From positions 62,001-126,000 of the forward strand of contig NZ_JABVEC010000019.1 of the NCBI RefSeq assembly GCF_014323705.1: a stretch of 64,000 nt of DNA, given 5' to 3'. Position 1 is the stretch's first letter; each line of letters begins with the position of its first letter. The position numbers and the translations under genes are program-made. This document shows positions 16,427 to 24,315 of this stretch, piece by piece. The notes beneath the pieces were generated by a model that saw nothing but the letters and a program-made list of their open reading frames with translations, was not told where the DNA came from and searched no databases. The DNA comes from Actinomadura alba (GTDB lineage Bacteria; Actinomycetota; Actinomycetes; Streptosporangiales; Streptosporangiaceae).

Positions 16427-16846
16427 TCAGCTTTCCTTGGGGATCTGCTCCAGGATTGCCGCGAGGTCATCGCCGGTCGCTTCTGTGTACTGCTGCTGAA
16501 CCGAGAACGGAATGCGCCCACTTGGCCGCACCTTGATTCCATTCTCAGCAGCCCAAGCCCGGAGCCTTGCAATATGTTCACGAATAGCGATGCCGCGGGC
16601 GTATTCAGCATCGCTTTCCCATTCTTCTTGCTCGTAGGGATCGGACATGAGATGGACTATATCGAGGCCAAGCCAGGTCAGCCATGTCGACGAGACCTCG
16701 GCCACGACCGTGACGTGAACGTCTTCGCCTTCGGCCACGAGCTGTTGGGCCAGGTGGTGAACGATGGTGGACTTCCCGGCCCCGCTCGGTCCGTCGATCG
16801 TGATGAACACGCCGCGCGGGTGATCAGAAAAGGGTCGCAGTTTCAT
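16427..16846 (-). CDS. Truncated nucleotide kinase N-terminus fused in frame to an Lsr2-type DNA-binding domain
   Basis: 139 aa from ATG 16846. Residues 1-45 are the P-loop start of a dTMP-kinase-like enzyme (GVFITIDGPSGAGKST, Walker A), but the kinase breaks off there. Residues ~90-125 (RLRAWAAENGIKV then RPSGRIPFSVQQQY) match the C-terminal AT-hook-like domain of Lsr2, the actinobacterial xenogeneic silencer. ATG 16648 (MSDPYEQEEW) has TATAGT 7 nt upstream, so a 73-aa Lsr2-like protein is probably the main product. The longer frame overlaps the exonuclease gene by 23 bp and may be translated by coupling. Confidence 0.7.
   Translation of the reverse strand: MKLRPFSDHPRGVFITIDGPSGAGKSTIVHHLAQQLVAEGEDVHVTVVAEVSSTWLTWLGLDIVHLMSDPYEQEEWESDAEYARGIAIREHIARLRAWAAENGIKVRPSGRIPFSVQQQYTEATGDDLAAILEQIPKES
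16656..16661 (-). promoter_or_regulatory. -10 box for the short Lsr2-like protein
   Basis: TATAGT on the minus strand ends 7 nt before ATG 16648, fitting leaderless transcription of the 73-aa form independent of the upstream exonuclease. Confidence 0.5.
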
Positions 16847-17417
16847 CCTCGCCGTTCCTTGTGGGTTGGTCGCGCAGCTCTTCCAGGCTGAGCGGGCGGG
16901 TGTCGGGCAGCGTGGCCAGCCGTACGAAGAGGCGGGCGGTGACCATGGCGTCGTAGGTGGAGCGGTGAGGCGTGAGGGCATCCGGCAAACCCTCAGCCAG
17001 CTTGAACACCTCGACCAACGCGCCGAGCTTGTAGCTGTCCTGATCAGACAGGAGACGACGGGCGAGCTTGAGCGTGTCGAACACTTCGGGCGTGGTCCAG
17101 TCACCGAGCTTGCGCCGAAGAACACCAAGGTCAACGTGCGCGTTGTGGGCGACGATGGCGTCCGCAGCCAACGCGCTCAGCACCTCGTCCTCGATGTCGG
17201 CGAACACAGGCGCGTCGGCCACGTCCTTGTTGGTCAAGCCGTGGATGCGAGTGGCGAAGTGCTTGATGGGTTGATCGGGCCGAACCAGCCAGCTCGCCGG
17301 CTGTCCGATGATGCCGCCGACAATGGGCACCGCGGCCAACTCGACCAAGTCGGGCGGCTGGTGTCCGTTGCCTTCGACGTCCACCACCGCGTACCGAAGG
17401 CTCGTCCATTCAGTCAC
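16824..17417 (-). CDS. DEDDh-type 3'-5' exonuclease (DnaQ-like)
   Basis: A 197-aa exonuclease. The four metal ligands and general base are all visible: Asp13 and Glu15 in VVDVEGNG, Asp96 in AHNAHVD, His151 and Asp156 in HRSTYD. It is a stand-alone domain without a polymerase. The GTG start at 17417 overlaps the stop of the upstream radical-SAM remnant, so the two were once a coupled operon with the kinase gene that follows. A role in nucleic-acid turnover in a mobile element is likely. Confidence 0.9.
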   Translation of the reverse strand: MTEWTSLRYAVVDVEGNGHQPPDLVELAAVPIVGGIIGQPASWLVRPDQPIKHFATRIHGLTNKDVADAPVFADIEDEVLSALAADAIVAHNAHVDLGVLRRKLGDWTTPEVFDTLKLARRLLSDQDSYKLGALVEVFKLAEGLPDALTPHRSTYDAMVTARLFVRLATLPDTRPLSLEELRDQPTRNGEDETATLF

Positions 17418-17955
17418 CTAACGTGCCGTCCTTCCATCCGATGTCGGCCCGACCATGCCGCCGCTCACGGTGCGGATGACGCACGTCGTGAACCTGGAAG
17501 CCGAGCGCGTGTTGCAGGTAGTACCGCGGCTGTTCCGTCTCCAGCCCGGACACCACGGTCGCGTGCTCGGTGATGTCCGCGACCACCAGACCACGAGCCT
17601 CGTGCAAGTTGGCGGCGACCTTCCGTACCCGGTCGGCGGACGGTACACGGTGAGCGCTGGCGCACAGCTCAAGCTGGCTCAGCGGGCAGATGTCACACAA
17701 TTCACGGATGCCGTAGTGGCCGTTGTAGTCGGGCAGACCATGGGCGTATGCCACGCCACACGAGGTCTTGCGGAACAACGGCGCGGATGATGAGAAGGCC
17801 GCGAGGATGCGCTGCTCCAAGGTCTCCGGCACGATCTTCTGCCGTGCCGTCTCCTCGTAAGGCTCGGGCAAACCGTTGGCCCGGTAGTACTCCGCGATCT
17901 GGTCGCGGCCGCGTTCGGGATGGACCCCGAAGGTGTCATGATCTATCTCGCTGAC
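17410..17955 (-). pseudogene. C-terminal remnant of a radical-SAM-type protein
   Basis: About 180 codons without a start codon. The readable part contains YYRANGLPEPYEETAR, FRKTSCGVAYAHGLPDYNGHYG and a cysteine cluster, RELCDICPLSQLELC, like the auxiliary-cluster region of actinobacterial radical SAM proteins found in integrated elements. The N-terminal CxxxCxxC domain is missing: at about 17955 the frame runs into sequence antisense to the next gene. It ends in an 8-nt overlap with the exonuclease start. The exact family is tentative. Confidence 0.55.
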
Positions 17956-17998
17956 CGTATCGATGCAGGTCGCCTGCCCGACGAACGGAGACGCTGAG

Positions 17999-18382
17999 GT
18001 GCGGCATCTGACCCCGTCCTTCGCCCATGCAGCATTGCGCCGAGGCAAGGAGATCGAGCAGTTCCTCGGCGGGTTCGACCAAGGCAAGGAACACATCATC
18101 CGATGGGCCGCGCTCAGCCCCGCCAAGGGTCAGATCATTCTCTATCTGAGCGAGGTCGTAGACGTGGGCACCGACACCTTCTGGGACGTGTCGGAGTTCC
18201 CGCCGCTCAACCCGGACGAGGAGACCTGGGGAAAGATCACCGGCACCGCTGCCAGCCCGGAGGAAGCACTCGACCTTGCCGAACACCGGCTCGGCGCCGC
18301 CCCCGACCGCTGGGTCAATCAGGGAGTCGTCGGCTCCGAATACGGCGACTACCGTGCCACCCGCAACCACGGCCCGTCCTAG
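17999..18382 (+). CDS. Conserved actinobacterial hypothetical protein
   Basis: 127 aa from GTG 17999, with GGAG 8 nt upstream. The sequence (VRHLTPSFAHAALRRG, EQFLGGF, IIRWAALSP, DVSEFPPLNPDEETWG, ERWVNQG-like APDRWVNQG) resembles a family of small soluble proteins common in streptomycetes but without a known function. No membrane segment or catalytic motif is seen. It appears intact in a region of broken genes. Confidence 0.7.
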   Translation: MRHLTPSFAHAALRRGKEIEQFLGGFDQGKEHIIRWAALSPAKGQIILYLSEVVDVGTDTFWDVSEFPPLNPDEETWGKITGTAASPEEALDLAEHRLGAAPDRWVNQGVVGSEYGDYRATRNHGPS

Positions 18383-18465
18383 GAGTTCACGAGTAGGTCT
18401 CGCCTGGGACTATGGGGCTGAAAGATGATCGCTTCCCGGGGACGGGACGATCGTTAGAGGCGCTG

Positions 18466-18984
18466 TCAGTCGTCGGCAGCGACGATCAGAGCCAAGCTGT
18501 GGGTATCGCGGTCAATCAACGCCAGTTCGTGGAACTCACCGTGCACGCCGCCCCAGTCGTGCAGCGAGTCTTCGCCAAGCACCTTGAGGCGGTATCGGCT
18601 TGTGGCGGCCCGCACAAGCGCATGAACGTCTCGCTCCAAGGTCAGCTCCAACGTCTGGGGCAACTCGCCGTACTGACTGACCCAGACGTGCAAGATGTTC
18701 AGCGCGGTCGCCTCATCGAGTGGTTCATATGCATTGACGGTGATGCGATCCAGCCAGTAGGGGCCATGTCGCATTCCAGTCGGGTCAACCCCGCCCCCGG
18801 CGTAGTCATCCCGGAACTGGTCATGCCTGATCAAGGCGCCCAAAAGCTGCGCATCGCTCCAGATGGTTGAGGGAAGGCAGAACTGCTTGAGATCGACCCA
18901 GCGGTAGGCGTGATCCGGCGAGAGCCCGAAGAAGTCCCGGAAGTTGATGAAAACCTGGTCTCGATAGTCGAGGTCGTGTTCCAC
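18466..18984 (-). CDS. Hypothetical protein, leaderless, next to repeat R1-2
   Basis: 172 aa, family not recognised. It is acidic and soluble, with aromatic-rich blocks (FINFRDFFGLSPDHAYRW, GPYWLDRITVNAY) and a C-terminal DSLHDWGGVHGEFHELALIDRDTHSLALIVAADD split by strands; the overall look is like small immunity-type proteins, but I cannot confirm this. I chose GTG 18984 because TACGGT lies 7 nt upstream. The open frame extends much further upstream through R1 but only by chance. Confidence 0.65.
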   Translation of the reverse strand: MEHDLDYRDQVFINFRDFFGLSPDHAYRWVDLKQFCLPSTIWSDAQLLGALIRHDQFRDDYAGGGVDPTGMRHGPYWLDRITVNAYEPLDEATALNILHVWVSQYGELPQTLELTLERDVHALVRAATSRYRLKVLGEDSLHDWGGVHGEFHELALIDRDTHSLALIVAADD

Positions 18985-19085
18985 GATTCCAACCGTAGAG
19001 ATCTCCGGTCTGCCCGCTGGGGCGCGGAGTGTATGGAGCGCTCCGGACGTGAGTACGCGGACACCTCCGCGCACCTGCCCTGCTA

Positions 19086-19308
19086 GGTCATCCCTTCTGC
19101 CGTCGTCCCACCCTCCCAGGAGCGGGCCAGGCCCCAGGGGCGAAGGTGGAACGCCCCACTGGACGGACCTTCGCCCCTGGGCCCTGCTCTGGTCGGCTTG
19201 TCCTGGGCGATGGCAGGCGCGGTGACCAGGCTCCCACCTCAACCCCTGACAGACCTTGTGGCGGCGGGCTTGATCGGCCATCCCGGAGCCGGAGCCTCCG
19301 CCGGAGGC
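19086..19308 (+). repeat. R1 repeat, copy 2 (full length, with long hairpin)
   Basis: Collinear with 24316-24542 over about 225 bp. A hairpin pairs 19130-19147 with 19167-19184 (17 of 18 positions pair; arms end CGAAGGT / ACCTTCG, 19-nt loop containing CCCACTGGACG). Conserved downstream blocks are CCACCTCAACCCCTGACAG, CTTGATC (19269-19275), GGCCATCCCGGAGCCGGAG and CCGCCGGAGGC. No reading frame explains the conservation. Confidence 0.75.
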
Positions 19309-19367
19309 GCTTGAAGAGCGTCTGTCGCCCTGCGACGATGTCGGCATGTCAGCGACAAGAAAGGACC

Positions 19368-19772
19368 ATGCCGCGTAGGCGGCCCGGTCGACTTCGCGCT
19401 GAGGTTCTCCCTCGGCCGCACACAGGCAGCAGCACTGTGCAACGTGCCTCTACGATCCCTGGACTCTCGCCATGGGGCCGCACTCAGCTCGCCCAAATAG
19501 AACATCGCCGTTTCTGGCCTGGGGCTACAGTCCATGCCCTTGTCCTATGGGAAGAGTTCGTTCGCCATCCGTATCACCGCGTCTGGGAACCTTTGTACGA
19601 GCAGTTTGATCCCGCGTGGGACCAGGCCGATTTCTGCTGCGGCCAGACACCCCGGTGCTTTGCGTCCCCGACAGAGGCCCGCCGGCTACTCGGCGCCGCT
19701 CTGTGTGGCCTGCCCAAGCGTGATGCGCGACGGTTTCTAAAGCACCTGGAGGCCATCGAGCGTGACTGGTGA
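19368..19772 (+). CDS. Hypothetical protein, R1-R2 cargo 2
   Basis: 134 aa, unrecognised. The basic N-terminus (MPRRRPGRLRAEVLPRP) leads to a compact region rich in Trp/Tyr/Phe (HRRFWPGATVHALVLWEEF, HPYHRVWEPLYEQF, ADFCCGQTPRCF) and ends LPKRDARRFLKHLEAIERDW. A start at 19338 in the same frame is also possible. AAAGGA lies very close to ATG 19368. It sits exactly between R1-2 and R2-2, in the same place as the CxxC protein of unit 1. Confidence 0.55.
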   Translation: MPRRRPGRLRAEVLPRPHTGSSTVQRASTIPGLSPWGRTQLAQIEHRRFWPGATVHALVLWEEFVRHPYHRVWEPLYEQFDPAWDQADFCCGQTPRCFASPTEARRLLGAALCGLPKRDARRFLKHLEAIERDW

Positions 19773-19773
19773 A

Positions 19774-19967
19774 GCGGCGGCGCGGACCCCGTGACCACGG
19801 CCAGACCGGAGCGGACACGAACGGCAGCCAGTGCGGCGGGCGGCCGCCCGGTCCGGCGCGTAGGGACCGGCGCCCACGCCGCACGCCCGGAGCGGCGGTG
19901 CCGGGCGGCCGGGGCGGCGGCGCGACGCGCCGCCGCTCTTGATCTAAAACGGCGGAATTCGTCAGCG
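19774..19967 (+). repeat. R2 repeat, copy 2 (long form)
   Basis: GCGGCGGCGCGGACCCC, then CGGTCCGGCGCGTAGGGACC, GGCGCCCACGCCGCACGCCC, GCGGTGCCGGGCGGCCGG, the palindrome GGCGGCGCGACGCGCCGCC and CTTGATC (19938-19944), continuing TAAAACGGCGGAATTCGTCAG. It is nearly identical to 24650-24817 from the GGTCCGG block to the heptamer. Confidence 0.75.
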
Positions 19968-19975
19968 CATGGGGG

Positions 19976-21274
19976 TCATCCGAGTGACTCGGGCCGGTTG
20001 CGTCGTAGGGCGTCGCGTGCCGCTATCAGAAGCTCGTGGAACTGGGCGGTGAGTGGTTCTGTGGGGAAGCGCTCGCCGAGGATGTCGGCGAGGTCTTCGC
20101 CGCGTGCGGCGAGGTCGTAGTTCTGGCGGTCGTAGTCGAAGGCGGACAGGCCTTCTTGTACGGCTGCGTCGAGGTCTCCCCGGCGGGCGTGGATCATTCC
20201 GAGGTTGATGCGGGCGTCGGCGGTGCGCATGGGTGCGTCGCTGGCGCCGTCGTCTCGGCTGTGGCGGGTGATGATTTCGCGGGCGTGTTCTTCGGCGCGG
20301 TCGTTGTCGTCCAGCCAGGTGTAGATGGTGGAGGCGTAGAAGATCCATTTGCTGTGGTCGAACACGAAGTGGTGTTCGGGGCGCGACGGCGTGGCGAGCC
20401 GGCCCAGGATGGTGGCGCCTCGTTCCAGCGCTTGGCGGGCTTCTTGTTGGTGGCTGGGGCCAAGCCTGGCGTATCCCTGGGCTTCTTTGAGCGTGAGTTG
20501 CACCGTGGCGCTGGTCGAGCCTGCGAGGTCCTGGCCTCGTTGGGCGGCGTGGATGACTTCTTCGTAGCGTCCTTCGACGAGGGCGAACCATGAGGACATC
20601 TCGTAGGCCCATCCCATGAGTTCGCCGTGGCCGGTTTGCTTGCCCATTTGGTAGGCGGCTTGGCGGGCGGCTTCGGCTTGTTCGCGCTGCCCGAGGTCGT
20701 AGTGCAGGCACCCGAGGAGAGCGGCGAGCCATCCGGCCTGAACGAGGAGTTCACGGTGCTGGTGAAGGGTGAGCCGACCCTTCAGCAGATCGAGGACGTA
20801 CTTGAGTCGTCGTTTCGTGCGGTCGCGAAGTAGGGCGGCGTCCGCGCTGGGGTAGGCGCGGCACAGGAGGTCCACGGCCTCTTCAATGGCTTCCAAGGTT
20901 CCGGGTCCGACGTCGGAGATCTCTGCCATGCGGGCAAGTTCCATGGTGTCGAACAGTTCCGCCTCGGCCTTCATGGCGTCTGCGGGGACCACACGACCCA
21001 TGAGTAGCCGTTGCCGCTCTTTCTGCTTGCTCTTGGGGACGAACCCCAATTCTTCGACGGTGCGGCCGGTCAGTTCTTCGAGAGCTTTTCGGTACGGGGG
21101 GTGCGGCCAAAGGACCTCGCCGCGTTCCCAGCGTCGGATGCGTTCCTCGTCGCAGGCCAGACCTTCGCGCAGCGCTGTGGTCGTACGGCACAGGGCATCG
21201 GCCATCTCGGCGCGGGTGAAGGAATGCGCCTCGCGCCATGAGGTGAGCTGGACGTTGGGGATCGTGTCCGGCAT
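19976..21274 (-). CDS. XRE-type HTH regulator with TPR-like C-terminal domain
   Basis: 432 aa. Residues ~8-75 are a helix-turn-helix (SWREAHSFTRAEMADALCRTT ... DEERIRRWERGEV). The rest is helical TPR-like repeats (AGWLAALLGCLHYDLGQREQAEAARQAAYQMG, LEGRYEEVIHAAQRG-type units). Such proteins in streptomycetes control integrative elements or antibiotic clusters and may sense a small molecule or peptide. It ends 9 bp from R2-2 and is upstream of, and divergent from, a GntR remnant, the usual neighbour in AICE-like elements. Confidence 0.85.
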   Translation of the reverse strand: MPDTIPNVQLTSWREAHSFTRAEMADALCRTTTALREGLACDEERIRRWERGEVLWPHPPYRKALEELTGRTVEELGFVPKSKQKERQRLLMGRVVPADAMKAEAELFDTMELARMAEISDVGPGTLEAIEEAVDLLCRAYPSADAALLRDRTKRRLKYVLDLLKGRLTLHQHRELLVQAGWLAALLGCLHYDLGQREQAEAARQAAYQMGKQTGHGELMGWAYEMSSWFALVEGRYEEVIHAAQRGQDLAGSTSATVQLTLKEAQGYARLGPSHQQEARQALERGATILGRLATPSRPEHHFVFDHSKWIFYASTIYTWLDDNDRAEEHAREIITRHSRDDGASDAPMRTADARINLGMIHARRGDLDAAVQEGLSAFDYDRQNYDLAARGEDLADILGERFPTEPLTAQFHELLIAARDALRRNRPESLG

Positions 21275-21520
21275 CGGCTGGCCTCGTCGCGAAAAGGGGG
21301 GGCGAAAAGGGGGCTGGTTAGCGGTGCTGACGGAGCGTGACGACTGGTTGTCTTTCTACCAGGCAACACCGTACGTCATCTGATCCTGACGACCCGGCGC
21401 CACAGGAGGCATGAGCGTGACACCCCGTCTCGGAGCACCTGACACAAGCGACGTCCCCCCGCGCTTGTCGTGCGGGGGGCGGCGCTGGAAGTTCCATCAC
21501 GCCCGCCGCTGGGTCTTCGG

Positions 21521-21712
21521 CTGACCGCTCGCTTGCCCACCGGTGAAGAGGCTGACCTGCTCAAGATCAAGCGGTCTGAGCCGGTGATCGCCATCGTGGC
21601 GACCGTGCACGATGCCTCCGACGCTGGCTTGTTTGCGGCTGAGGTAGTCATGCCGGGATCACTGCATGAGCTGGAAGACGTCTACAGCGTCGCTAAACTA
21701 GTCACCCTCTAA
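21521..21712 (+). pseudogene. C-terminal UTRA fragment of a GntR regulator
   Basis: About 60 codons reading ARLPTGEEADLLKIKRSEP, then VIAIVATVHDA, EVVMPGSLHELEDVYSV and a TAA. This is the end of the UTRA effector domain of HutC-subfamily GntR proteins. The winged-helix part and most of UTRA are absent. It is followed at once by a terminator, as an intact gene would be. Confidence 0.6.
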
Positions 21713-21713
21713 A

Positions 21714-21753
21714 GTCGGGTGGCCCAGAGGTGAGACCCTCCGGGCCACCCGAC
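21714..21753 (+). terminator. Hairpin terminator after the GntR remnant
   Basis: GTCGGGTGGCCC and GGGCCACCCGAC form a perfect 12-bp stem around a 16-nt loop, starting 2 nt after the stop codon. Confidence 0.75.
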
Positions 21754-21777
21754 CTGCAGATTCGAAGTTGTACAGCC

Positions 21778-21978
21778 CTAGTCGCGCGTCGCGTCGACGC
21801 CGCGCACGCTCTTGTAGACCCCGTACAAGGTCTCCAAGCCTCCAATGACCATCAGGAACACGCCGCCCTTGGACGGCGTGAAGCCGAAGATTTCCTCATC
21901 TGTTCCGAACAGCCAAAGCGCCAGCCCCGCCACGAAGGTGATCGAACCAGTGACGAGCGTGTTACGGGCAGAGGCCAT
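21778..21978 (-). CDS. Small two-helix membrane protein, DUF5708-like
   Basis: 66 aa. Two hydrophobic helices (NTLVTGSITFVAGLALWLF and GGVFLMVIGGLETLYGVY) flank a short DEEIFGFTPSK loop. This pattern resembles the DUF5708 family of streptomycetes. The ATG at 21978 has AAAGGA upstream. A TTG two codons earlier is less likely. The role is unknown. Confidence 0.65.
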   Translation of the reverse strand: MASARNTLVTGSITFVAGLALWLFGTDEEIFGFTPSKGGVFLMVIGGLETLYGVYKSVRGVDATRD

Positions 21979-22200
21979 GAGCAATCCTTTTCGAGGAGGA
22001 ACAGGCGCACCAAATCTTCGAAAGACCTTAGCCAGGCCCTGCCCGCGCGGTTGAGGAAATCGGGCTACATCCTTCGGTTGACACCGCCCCGCTCCCCCTC
22101 ATGATCCGAACCCCGAACGGGCCCTAGCCGCAACGCGAAAGATGTGACTTAGCTCATATCCTGCGCTCGCACGAAAGCGCAAGACGGGGTCTTGAACGAC

Positions 22201-22240
22201 GAAAGCCCAGGGCGGGAATCGCTTCCTGACCTGGGCTTTC
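22201..22240. terminator. Hairpin next to the first partial tRNA copy
   Basis: GAAAGCCCAGG and CCTGGGCTTTC form an 11-bp stem with an 18-nt loop. It occupies the place that the tRNA terminator has next to the other tRNA copies. The region 21985-22200 before it holds no supported gene. Confidence 0.6.
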
Positions 22241-22246
22241 GGGTGG

Positions 22247-22286
22247 GTGGAGCCTAGGGGATTCGAACCCTGACACCCGGCTTGCA
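22247..22286 (-). repeat. Partial tRNA-Ala 3' end (attachment-site relic A)
   Basis: Matches the 3' half of tRNA-Ala(UGC) from the acceptor strand to the anticodon TGC, with one C missing in the T-arm, and then diverges. The 5' half of the tRNA is absent. It is typical of the core left when an integrative element inserts into a tRNA 3' end. Confidence 0.75.
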
Positions 22287-22372
22287 GATCACCGTGATCA
22301 AGCCCGGCCAGCGCTCCGACCTGGGCGATCCATGATCCACGAGTGACCGCTGTTGACCGCTAATCACCCTGC

Positions 22373-22394
22373 CTAATTGCACGCTAATTGCACG
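22373..22394. repeat. Tandem 11-bp arm-type repeat, site A
   Basis: CTAATTGCACG twice in a row, about 90 bp from relic A. Equivalent doublets with CTAATGGCACG lie beside relic B and at the integrase end. An 11-bp period puts both on one DNA face, as expected for integrase arm sites. Confidence 0.6.
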
Positions 22395-22651
22395 ACAGTC
22401 GAGCGTCTGACATGGGGCTACTCGTGATCACGAGACTTCCACACACTCCCGCGCCGGCGCTGACCGATCCGGAGTGTTCGTCCGCGCGAAGGGGTTCCCG
22501 CCTGTCGACATGCTCACACCCTGCATGCCACGATCATCCAGTCAGAATCCATTGAGGTTCGTCGGCGCCTGGTTGGTCGGTGGAGCGCGTCGGCGTGCTC
22601 GCTCGGTCGCGAGCACAGTCGGCTCCGCTTTGCGTGGTGTCGTGTCTGTGC

Positions 22652-22679
22652 TTCGGGACCGAGATCGTCCCGAAAGGAC
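22652..22679 (+). promoter_or_regulatory. Overlapping hairpins at the ribosome binding site of the ATC-hydrolase-like gene
   Basis: TTCGGGAC (22652-22659) pairs perfectly with GTCCCGAA (22667-22674). GTCC (22667-22670) can instead pair with GGAC (22676-22679) and hide the AAAGGA ribosome binding site. The rest of 22290-22684 holds arm repeats and a GTGCTCGC/GCGAGCAC inverted repeat at about 22595, with no gene. Confidence 0.4.
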
Positions 22680-22684
22680 AAAAC

Positions 22685-23377
22685 ATGGCCACCGACCAGT
22701 TCGGACTCGCCGACGGCGACTACATTCCCGACCCCGAACAGGACACCGCGCTCCTCGTCGACGCCTTCTTCGGCCACATCGCCGCAGCACTGCGTGAGCA
22801 CGCGCTTCCCGAGAACCTCCTCGCCGCTATGCGGGCGCGGCATGAGGAATTGGAGACCGCGAACGCACACATGATCGTGGACGAGCCCGCACGCTACAAC
22901 CTTCGCATCACCCTCGCGTTGGTGGCGGCGTACGAGTCGCTGCTGCCGCGGCTGGGACGTGAGGTCGCCATCAGCACGGCACGGGCCGCGTTGCTCGAAC
23001 CGCTCGGCGACGCAGTTCACGCGAGCACCCGGGCGATGCTGGACGCCGCGCCAGACCCGTTCACCGCCATGGTCGCCATCTCGAAATCCCGCGAGAAATA
23101 CGCCTTCGGCGAGGGATTCACATTCCGGCGCCCCGCCGACGACGATCAGCGTTACCGGGTGGACGTCCACCGCTGCTTCTACCACGACGTGCTCGTGGCG
23201 AACTCCGCCCCAGAACTGACACCGGCCATGTGCGCGTTCGACGGGAACTGGATCGAGGCGATCGACCCAGACAAAGACGGCTTCCGGTTCGAGCGCGCCA
23301 CCACCATAGGCCTGGGCGGTACCCACTGCCCGTTCCACTTCACCCGAACCGGTGCGCGGGAAGCCGACGCCGGCTGA
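22685..23377 (+). CDS. L-2-amino-thiazoline-4-carboxylic acid hydrolase-like protein
   Basis: 230 aa. The C-terminal half shows the pattern of the ATC hydrolase family: a HRCFYHDV strand, an acidic turn with a Cys/Trp pair (PAMCAFDGNWIEAI) and a final TIGLGGTHCPFHF, where Cys/His residues are conserved. Family members open thiazoline rings on the way to cysteine, but many are uncharacterised. The ATG at 22685 has AAAGGA 6 nt upstream. It is the only intact gene between tRNA relics A and B, so it is probably cargo of a past integration. Confidence 0.75.
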   Translation: MATDQFGLADGDYIPDPEQDTALLVDAFFGHIAAALREHALPENLLAAMRARHEELETANAHMIVDEPARYNLRITLALVAAYESLLPRLGREVAISTARAALLEPLGDAVHASTRAMLDAAPDPFTAMVAISKSREKYAFGEGFTFRRPADDDQRYRVDVHRCFYHDVLVANSAPELTPAMCAFDGNWIEAIDPDKDGFRFERATTIGLGGTHCPFHFTRTGAREADAG

Positions 23378-23391
23378 GCTTACACGTCACC

Positions 23392-23431
23392 GTGGGCGGG
23401 AATGGCTGCGCTCGTAGCCATTCCCGCCCAC
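23392..23431 (+). terminator. Perfect 16-bp hairpin terminator
   Basis: GTGGGCGGGAATGGCT, 8-nt loop, AGCCATTCCCGCCCAC, 14 bp after the stop of the ATC-hydrolase-like gene. Confidence 0.8.
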
Positions 23432-23433
23432 AT

Positions 23434-23517
23434 GAACGCCCTCATCCATGATCGGGATGAGGGCGTTTCGGCTGGTGGAGCCTAGGGGATTCCAACCCCT
23501 GACACCCGGCTTGCAAA
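23434..23517 (-). repeat. Partial tRNA-Ala copy with terminator (attachment-site relic B)
   Basis: An 84-bp stretch identical to 25214-25297 except for one base in the T-loop (C at 23493, G at 25273). It includes the tRNA terminator hairpin and the 3' half of tRNA-Ala up to the anticodon loop, and then diverges. With the true tRNA it makes a direct repeat enclosing 1.8 kb. Confidence 0.85.
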
Positions 23518-23601
23518 TCTCCGTGATCACCGCCGGTCACCCGTCTGACCAGGGCGATCGATGATCCGCAAGTGACCGCTATTGCCCCCTGGTCACTGGG
23601 G

Positions 23602-23623
23602 CTAATGGCACGCTAATGGCACG
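23602..23623. repeat. Tandem 11-bp arm-type repeat, site B
   Basis: CTAATGGCACG twice in a row, 85 bp from relic B, in the same relative place as the CTAATTGCACG pair beside relic A. Confidence 0.65.
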
Positions 23624-23792
23624 GCGGCCGAGGGCGGGGCACGGCGCTGGGCGCTACCGTTCCTGGCTGAGCAACCTCATCCTTATCAGTTCGTTCCACC
23701 CCAAGGTGATCAAGGCCTGGTGCGCTGATGTCCTGTGGCTAACGGTCGTCGAGGTGCGCTGGTGTTCGCCTGTGTTGCCGTCACCGTTGCCG

Positions 23793-24245
23793 TCAGGGCG
23801 CAGGGCTCTGGCAGGGTTCGCCATCGGCGGACGGATCGCGAGTGTCGGCGTGGGTTGGGGTCTTACTGGCCGCTTCGTCCAGCCAAATCAAGACCACCAC
23901 TGACCCACCGAAGGCCACTGCAGACCACCCCGAAGGCAACAGCACGGTAGGAATCAACATAATGAGGAAGAGAAGGATTCTGAGCCAGAACGGCAGCCGT
24001 GGCATCCAGACCTGCGGCAACAGCCAGCAGAAAACCCATCCCAGGCTCCAGGCGAAAAAGAGCATGAGCCAGAAAGGCGGCTCTGGCGTCCAGTTCTGGG
24101 GCACTAGCCAGACAAGAATCACTCCGATGACGGAGAGATGAAGGAGCACGACCCGGCGAGACAGCTGTCGTCCAAAGAGACGTTGAAGAACGTCAGTGAC
24201 CCTCATGCGCCCGGCTTGACGCTGGGCCTGGTTCTCCCCGCTCAT
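23793..24245 (-). CDS. Four-helix membrane protein, leaderless, next to repeat R1-3
   Basis: 150 aa, unrecognised. Four hydrophobic segments with repeated P-aromatic edges (VVLLHLSVIGVILVWLVPQNW, split here at 20; then PPFWLMLFFAWSLGWVF, RLPFWLRILLFLIMLIP, SAVAFGGSVVVLIWLDEA). ATG 24245 has CATAAT 7 nt upstream, arguing for a leaderless start. ATG 24254 is an alternative. It stands in the same relation to R1-3 as the 172-aa gene does to R1-2, that is, divergent and about 75-100 bp away. Confidence 0.6.
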   Translation of the reverse strand: MSGENQAQRQAGRMRVTDVLQRLFGRQLSRRVVLLHLSVIGVILVWLVPQNWTPEPPFWLMLFFAWSLGWVFCWLLPQVWMPRLPFWLRILLFLIMLIPTVLLPSGWSAVAFGGSVVVLIWLDEAASKTPTHADTRDPSADGEPCQSPAP

Positions 24246-24315
24246 GCTCGCCATTATGGCTGTCGATTCCGCGCAAGAACACCCACCCTCGCGGACGCAC
24301 GCTCTCTGCCGGCCT

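Noticed and set aside
22247..23517. Additional tRNA genes at relics A and B
   Set aside because: Only the 3' half is present; the 5' acceptor strand, D-arm and half of the anticodon stem are missing.
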